NCBI GenBank assembly: GCA_950295325.1
Contig: OX485808.1
Location: 5,084,501-5,148,500 of the forward strand
Origin: Polytrichum commune
Lineage: Eukaryota; Streptophyta; Polytrichopsida; Polytrichales; Polytrichaceae
DNA length: 64,000 nucleotides
Reading direction: 5' to 3'
Part shown: positions 57,856-64,000 of the stretch, in pieces
Layout: each line of letters starts with the position of its first letter
Numbering within the stretch: position 1 is the stretch's first letter
Program-made: the position numbers and the translations under genes
The notes under the pieces: generated by a model
Seen by the model: only the letters and a program-made list of their open reading frames with translations
The model's database searches: none
What the model was told of the DNA's origin: nothing

Positions 57856-60800
57856 ATGGATGGTAGAAATCATGTGTATATTGATCTTACAGTTGATATC
57901 AGTGGGTGCTCTCATGAGAGCCACAATGCTCCTCAAACCCAGGATGATTCTCGCACTACACGAACATGTAGACCAGGGCAAAGGCATGCTCATGGTAGCT
58001 CAAATGTGGACCTCACCATGGAAGCGAAAACTGATCCCCAAGATCCTCCATACGACCCTGATAGAGAGCGAGTACTTCTGGAAGAAATGAGGGGGATGTT
58101 GCAGAACCCCCCACCAGGACCATTCAAGAAGGAGGACATATTGTGGAGGCCTATCCTATCACAGGGTGGCGGCCACCGTAGGTTAAATGATGTGGCTGTC
58201 ATTCCTTGGGAGAGGTTACAAGACTTTGTTGATGGAGAGAATAACAACCCAGGGTTTCCATGTAGATTCACAAAGGAGACGCTGAAAAGAAACCCCTTAG
58301 GCTCTGTAAAGCTCGTGCGTCCCAATACCTGCAGTGTCCAAATCAAGTACTTATCCGTAACTGAACTCCTTGATTTGCCATTGGGGTGATCAACCTTGTA
58401 AACTGCATCTCATATGAGTTCTATAATCTTTGAAAGATTGTTATACTATGGAGGACAGTGGGGACGAGGGATTTCGCTGTCCTGCACTATTGATGCAGCA
58501 CTAATCTCTTAAGTTGGCCCACTGTATTTACAGATATCACTGCAATTTTGGACCAGAGGGCCATTCCGACGTCTATGTTTGAGATCTGAAGTCGATTATG
58601 AATGCAGCCCAGAGGAGAAGGAAGCGAAATCAAGAGAAATCGTCATTTGCAAAGAAGAAGAGAGGGAAGAAGGTGGTGCCAGATTATGATGCTTTCAGGC
58701 AACACAAGAGGGTTGGACACACGAGCAAGAGAATGGGAAAAATTGAATCCGGGACGTCCATCAAGAGAGGTTGCCAGAGACACTTCTATGCCAAGCAGGT
58801 GTACATGGATAATTCTCTATGCCAGCTGATATACAGAGAGACAACACATGCAAACAAGAATGGTGATAGATGCCACGGTGTCAACATTGCAGGGTTTCGA
58901 CATGCATTGGGCACAACCTTGTCTGCACAAAAGCAAGATGAGCTAAACAACCTTTTGTGGCAGGGCTTCACTGCCACCCAAGTCATGCAACAACACAGAG
59001 AACATGTATGTGACATGGCACTGAAAAATGCACATGTTACACGAGACACCTTTGTCATGCCCCAAGACGTCCGAAATCTGGCTAATCAGATGGCAACAAA
59101 TCTTTGGAAGAGACACCCAAATGAAACAATGAGTGTTCGCATGTGGAAGGAAGCTAATGAGGACCTAGTCTTCAAGTACCAAGAGCATGGACAACTGAAC
59201 ATCAACGCCACGGAGCAGGACCACACCTCGTTCACAATTGGTATTCAAACAGACTGGCAATTCAAGCAGATGATGAAGTACGGCCATGGAGATGCACTTG
59301 CAATGGATGCCACGTTTGGAACCAGCGATACAAGGGTAAGACATTCCCTTTTAAGTCAAAAGTATGACATTTTTCATGATAATGTTGCAAGACTACCCGT
59401 GCTGAAACATGTCTTGCATGACCTATCTGCAACACCCTTTGTATACTATAATGGTGTTTGATGAATGGCGAAATGGGATTCCAGTAGCGTGGTTCATCAC
59501 GTCCAGTTCAAAAGAAGAAGACCTCACTCCTGTGTTGGCAACATTGAAGGACAAGATAGTTGCGGCCATGCCTACCTAGAAGCCGTCTTCAATTATAGTT
59601 GACAACGCCCAAGCAAAGATTAATGCTCTACAGTAAGTTATGACTCCCACCCCAATACAAACAGGTGTGTTTATTAAGAAACTAAAGATGTCAAGTCATT
59701 AATTCAAGTTTTTCAAACTGTCCTGTAGGAAGGTTTGGCCAGATTCACTGATTCTACTATGTTTTTGGCACGTACGCAAGGCTTGGCTGGAGAATGCTTC
59801 AAGCAAGATATCAAGGATTGAAGACCGTGCTTCTATTCTTTGTGAAGTCGGTAACATCATGTATGGGGTTGGATTCCGTCATGGCGATGATCCTATTCAA
59901 TGGGCACAGTCCCAACTTGATGACATTAGGGCAAGAAGACCGGAGGCTGCTCGATTCATGAACTACATGGACAAAGAGTGGCGGAAGAAGATTGTCATGT
60001 GGTGTATTGCAACCCGGAATCTCCGTCATGCAGGACAAAATACAAATGCTGGAATAGAGGCGTATCATGCGAACTTAAAGACAATCATGTTCTTGGAGAA
60101 ACATCGCCTAGTTGGACGCAGATTAGACTGGTGCATTGATAGTCTCATTACGAAAGTACATAGCCACTATTGGTACCATTGTGTTTTGAAGGGGAATGGC
60201 TTCATTCGGAACATCAACCAGGAGGTTATCATTGCGAGTGCCATACAAGAGGCATTTGGAATTCCAGATGATCATATATACTTATATCCGGATGGTGACA
60301 ATGTAGCGTTGGTCATGTCTACTGATGACAAACCCCATGTATGGACCATCCACGGTCCTAACTCGTCTTTTGCACAGTGCGATTGCCCGACTTCTTTGCA
60401 AGGCATGATTTGCAAACATGTAATGAAGGTTTTCAGGATGATCAACCCTGGATTAGAAGATGGGTTTATACTGAGGGAGGCAGGTACAACTTATGGGGTA
60501 AATAAGACTACGCCAATGTCGCAGACTTTTAGCTAGCTAGGCCTCTACATCACAGAATCCACCCATGTTGGATGTGATAAAGGAGGACAAGCCTCAACAT
60601 GATCGCCCAGGTGAAGTTCATTTTCCAATTGTCTTTAGTGATGTTGAGGACATGACTCTCGTGGACACTGTATATTTCGGCAAAGACACATGTATTTCAA
60701 TAGAAGAAGCGGTTGATCTCTCCCAGACATCAAATTCAATATCAAAACCGCCTTCAGGGAAAGCCAAATTTACTGCAAACGACCCAGAGGCCATATTCCA

Positions 60801-60985
60801 CGATATATACACAAAGACAAAACATAATTCTCACCTTCGAGAGCACCTTGTTGCGGAGCTGAAAAGCATCCGTGGGAAGATGAACATGATGATGGCAAGG
60901 GGGGTTGGATCAGGCGAGCAGGTCCCAACTCAACCTACTTTCCCCACTAGAGATGAGGACAATTCTTTGAAGCGGAAGAAGGGAA
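57856..60985 (+). pseudogene. MULE (Mutator-like) transposase with SWIM finger, inactivated
   Basis: An N-terminal frame (57856-58389, MDGRNHVYIDLTVDISG) is followed by the main transposase exons 58598-59335, 59433-59632 and 59729-60536. The RNase-H-like core shows D1 in DALAMDATFG (codon 59306), a LYTIMVFDEWRNGIPVAW block, D2 in SIIVDNAQAKINAL (codon 59601), the CFWHVRKAW segment, and E in NAGIEAYHANLK (codon 60057). The SWIM finger is CDCPTSLQGMICKH (CxCx8CxH). Breaks are a TAG at 59577-59579 where TGG is expected, the intron-1 acceptor reading CAA instead of CAG at 59430-59432, and a stop/frameshift at 60530-60540 before a C-terminal frame from 60565. Catalytic residues survive. The 3' end is lost at about 60985, where pogo-type sequence begins. 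Confidence 0.88.
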
Positions 60986-61890
60986 TATTGGTGTTGGCTG
61001 GTCATCCACATCATTCCCCTCCATTGGCTCTTCATTCCAATCAAAACCCAACTGGATTTCTCTACCCCATGTCAAATCCACGAACTTGGCCATGTTGTAC
61101 ATTGCATCTACAATTTCCTCTCCTAACAATTGCACGTATTTTTCAATAAGTATTTTTTCAATTCAAAGATTCAAAGAGGAAGTAAGACTTGCCAATTCAT
61201 TTGTTGCTTCTTTCATTCTTTATTTCTCATGTTCATCATCCCTTGCAAAATTGGCACTCCAATTTGCAAGTAAAATTTTGGACATCTTCCAACTATTTGG
61301 TATGATTCGGGGATTTATCTCTCTCCACATATGAGAGCACCACATAATAGCTTGCCTTACAATAGGTACTATTTTCCTCAAAGCATGGTGAGTAGTAGAA
61401 GAATCGAATTGAGACAAAACCCATTCTAAAAGCTTATTCTAAACTTTGAATGAAGCAATTCTTTAATGACCCAAGGATTGTACCACACTTGTAACATTAT
61501 GCGGTAAGAAAGAATTAGTAATTGCTCAATTGCAAGGTTGAAAAACCAAATGAGTCGCCCCTACCAACGTGCTTAAGGGAATGAGTAACATAATTGTCCA
61601 TAATTAAAAGTACCTTTCATTTTTGAGATTTGGAATGCACATAGAGGCTAATCATCCAACTCTCAAATACATTTGTTGTCATCCATGTTGTTTGGTTTGC
61701 ACACCACCGCACAAAATTTGTTGGCAACCACCTTCCAGAGCATCTTGGGCGTAGGGATTTATAAATAATCACAAGTTTCAACTTGTTAGTTCATGTTGTG
61801 TTTATAGCAAGAACAAGCATGAGACAGTCCTTTTGAATCTTGCGGCCACAAGCTTTTCCTTGAGCTAGTGTCTTGTTTGGTTGGGCTCAT
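60985..61890 (-). pseudogene. Pogo/CENP-B-type (Tc1/mariner superfamily) DDE transposase remnant
   Basis: On the reverse strand the frames give LAQGKACGRKIQKDC, YKSLRPRCSGRWLP, TTWMTTNVFESWMISLYVHS, KVLLIMDNYVTHSLKHVG (an expected catalytic Asp in MDNY), QFDSSTTHHALRKIVPIVRQ, AIMWCSHMWREINPRIIPNS and a C-terminal VDLTWGREIQLGFDWNEEPM. The order matches the DDE_1 domain of pogo/jerky/CENP-B-like transposases, including the closing W-x-x-I-x-P-x-x-I-x-N-S/C-W motif. Several stops and frameshifts break it, and the N-terminal HTH region is not visible. Its C-terminal end stops abruptly against the MULE pseudogene. Confidence 0.75.
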
Positions 61891-63395
61891 TTAAATAATT
61901 AAGAACTCCCTCTTTTATACGACTACGACACTCGATAATGCGACATTTAGAATCTCCATTTTGTCATATTAAAGAGGTAGTTAATGCTAGCCTTTCATCT
62001 ATGTTATGTATATCTAACAAACATCCATTTTTACTTGGGAACTTCACTTATCATTGGGAACTTAATGAGAATTAGGGTTACTAGTGTAGAATGGACACGG
62101 TTAGGGTTAGAGTGGCCTCTTGCCTAGTATGTTGCCTTGTACTCATGGTGATATAGTATCACCAGTATCTTGATGCTAAACGTCATGCATCATTGTTGTT
62201 TAGTTTCTTAGTAGAGACCTCTTTATGTTTTGGTGTTAATGAAATTATTAATATTCAAAAATTTGTAGGGAATTTAAATAAGATGACAGTTGCTAACTTG
62301 GATAGGCAACACCAAAAATCTTTGGACTCCTTTTTCAAGAATTATTGAAAACATTTGTATTTGTTTGAAGTTATAAGTCATTTCATACCATCTATATTGC
62401 TTAAACTTGTTGTACATATATTTTAGGCTCATATTACTTATGTTTTTTGTATTCTCTCAATAATGCGACAACTTTATGCCATTTGTCATATTAATGAGAG
62501 ACAACATCTCCATAACACGATATTTTTTTGTGTGTGTTTCCCAATTGTGTCATACTAAAGAGGGAGAACAGTAATGCCATTGTCTTCTTGAGGAGACGAC
62601 TGTGCCTTTTGATATCGACTGGAATATTATTTCACCCCGGAAGGAAGACGACCAAAGTTTCCAACATGCCCACCGTAGACCGAATTTACTTTTTTCTAGA
62701 AGGTCATTGAATTGGGTGCCACATCAGCTCCATGTCATCCTCCCTCATCTTCCTTATCTTTTGGCTTGTTTTCTTTATTGCCCGAGCTTGTCTTCATATG
62801 GTCGACCATATCTTGCACCCTAAATTTGACCGCTTATTTATGATTTTTCTTTTCTTTTTTCTTTCAATATGCTTTTTTATGACAACATGAGCATGAGTAT
62901 GAGCATACCTTGTTTTGAAATTTTTAGATTAGATTATAAGAGTTGTATAAACTGAAATAATACAATAAATCATAACGCTTATGGATCAAATTCAAACATA
63001 ACACTATATTCGTTAATCGGAGACTTTGGAAAGTCTCAAAATAAAATACGCCCATAGTTTGGGATGCCAATATTGTGAACATATGGAACTTTGGGAACAT
63101 GACGGTTTACAAATTCGCCCGCGAAGAATATTCACATTACTAAAAATAGTAAGTCTTCATATCATAACATAAACATGAACTACACGTGGAAAAAACAATC
63201 CAATCCCAAAATCAAATAGTATTATGTCATTATAAAGTTTAAGGTGTGCATCCCATATATAAGGGTCTTATGGGATTGTATGGCACATCCCAAACGTATT
63301 TATAAATTTGAATATTATAAATTTATTATATAATAATTGCAATAATACCAAGTCTATAAAGTCCCCCTACGTTGAGCCATTAAATCCAACTTATG
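61891..63395. other. No supported gene; repeated pogo-flank-like motifs
   Basis: A aatgcgacatttagaatctcc...tgtcatattaaagagg segment (about 61938-61977) recurs at about 62462-62500 (aatgcgacaactttatgcc, tgtcatattaatgag) and in part at 62545-62565 (tgtcatactaaagaggg). Such repeats of atatgaca plus cctcttta are what one expects near the ends of a pogo-like element. No terminal pair with a TA duplication could be established. Confidence 0.45.
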
Positions 63396-64000
63396 TTATG
63401 TTTCCCCGTCTCCATATTCCGCTTCATATCCATTCTCGGCTTCATTTTCCACAGCTGCAATACGTGCCAGGTTGTCTTTGGCAAAATCTATATGTTTTTG
63501 GGGGATGGTCATTGTTTCCGATTTAGAGCCCTTACGCGGTTTCCAAGCACAAAGTATGGTATCCGTGTTTATCCAAACCGGTCCATATGCTAAGTCCACT
63601 GTCCACTTGAAATTCTTTTTGGTGTCCCAACCTAAATAGGTCCGGAGAACGTTATGGTCTTTGGTGCTAGGACGGCAATATTCCACTTCAATTTGATGAA
63701 AGTTGGGGCTAGTTCGGATAAAATTGGGTGAAGACAATGCTTTCACCAACCAAATTGGCTTGGGGTGCTCCTCATCTCCTGCTCGTACGAGGACCATATA
63801 CCCTTCATGGCAATCAACACCCACACGAAACGACGGTGCTGGCCGATTGCGCGCAGGACCAACGTAATGCTCGTCCATTTCGAACTCTTCACGGACCTCT
63901 CCATTGTCAAAGAACATGGTGTCGGACTCCACAACCGTCAAACGACTTTGTGGCCAAAATCCTTGTGTCAAAGTTATACGTGTGTCGCCACCAAGTGTCA
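63396..64000 (-). CDS. Unidentified ORF, runs off the right edge of the window
   Basis: A reverse-strand frame of at least 200 codons stays open to the window edge, so its N-terminus is missing. Blocks include TRITLTQGFWPQSRLTVVES, RPAPSFRVGVDCHEGYMVLV, RAGDEEHPKPIWLVKAL, QIEVEYCRP, LGWDTKKNFKWTVDLAYGP and VWINTDTILCAWKPRKGS, ending EAEYGDGET. The VLVRAGDEEHPKPIWLVKAL followed by a VEYCRP-like strand suggests a small beta-barrel (chromo-barrel or BAH-like) of the sort often found at the end of plant transposase proteins. The single long uninterrupted frame indicates recent selection or recent insertion. I do not recognise the family and cannot say whether it is cellular or transposon-borne. 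Confidence 0.6.
   Translation of the reverse strand, partial: TLGGDTRITLTQGFWPQSRLTVVESDTMFFDNGEVREEFEMDEHYVGPARNRPAPSFRVGVDCHEGYMVLVRAGDEEHPKPIWLVKALSSPNFIRTSPNFHQIEVEYCRPSTKDHNVLRTYLGWDTKKNFKWTVDLAYGPVWINTDTILCAWKPRKGSKSETMTIPQKHIDFAKDNLARIAAVENEAENGYEAEYGDGET

Noticed and set aside
1-64000. CRISPR arrays, tRNA genes, intact LTR retrotransposons, telomeric or centromeric satellites
   Set aside because: None seen: no regularly spaced conserved repeats, no GGTTCGAATCC-type T-arm with matching acceptor stem, no paired LTRs with a primer-binding site, and no long satellite arrays.

Overview
The window is nuclear DNA of a land plant. It has spliced genes with GT-AG introns, tandem B3 DNA-binding domains of the plant REM/VRN1 kind, a plant-type theta-class glutathione transferase, germin-like and dirigent-like remnants, and a dense load of degenerate transposable elements. 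Nothing in the sequence names a species. The long, AT-rich, repeat-filled intergenic spaces would suit a large plant genome, but that is a weak inference.

Four genes can be read as intact, all between 24.9 and 43.7 kb. (1) A four-exon gene at 24977-28552 (+) encodes a protein of about 741 residues with three B3 domains. (2) An intronless gene at 30593-31021 (-) encodes a 142-residue twin-CX9C mitochondrial protein of the CHCHD2/CHCHD10/Mix17 type. (3) A seven-exon gene at 34330-38073 (-) encodes a theta-class GST of 250 residues. (4) A three-exon gene at 41699-43690 (+) encodes a protein of about 274 residues with one B3 domain. All four B3 domains are cut by a phase-0 intron at the same place, just after the first beta-strand, so the two B3 genes probably share an ancestor.

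The left part (1-24 kb) holds mostly decayed material. There is a 0.97-kb near-perfect foldback carrying an unknown coding sequence (2929-4828). A reverse-strand cluster of repeated exon-like fragments (5.8-10.2 kb) resembles the post-LRR (C-JID) domain of TIR-NB-LRR resistance proteins, although I am not certain of that. A germin-like pseudogene is followed by a second germin copy split by an insertion (12.0-13.9 kb). Several terminal-inverted-repeat elements follow (17-23 kb).

The right part (44-64 kb) is a transposon graveyard. It has a truncated dirigent pseudogene, a PIF/Harbinger-like non-autonomous element (TTA duplication) carrying a hAT-like MITE (8-bp duplication) inside it, a MULE transposase with a SWIM finger broken by a nonsense codon and a lost splice acceptor, a pogo/CENP-B-type transposase remnant abutting it, and an unidentified ORF that runs off the right edge. 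A LINE reverse-transcriptase remnant and a diverged 5S rRNA-like sequence lie at 32.4-33.9 kb. A foldback MITE family with TA target duplications has four copies or fragments, one of them in an intron of the GST gene.

I found no tRNA gene, CRISPR array or intact LTR retrotransposon. Functional links between the four intact genes are not evident; they look like an ordinary gene-bearing island between transposon-rich stretches.
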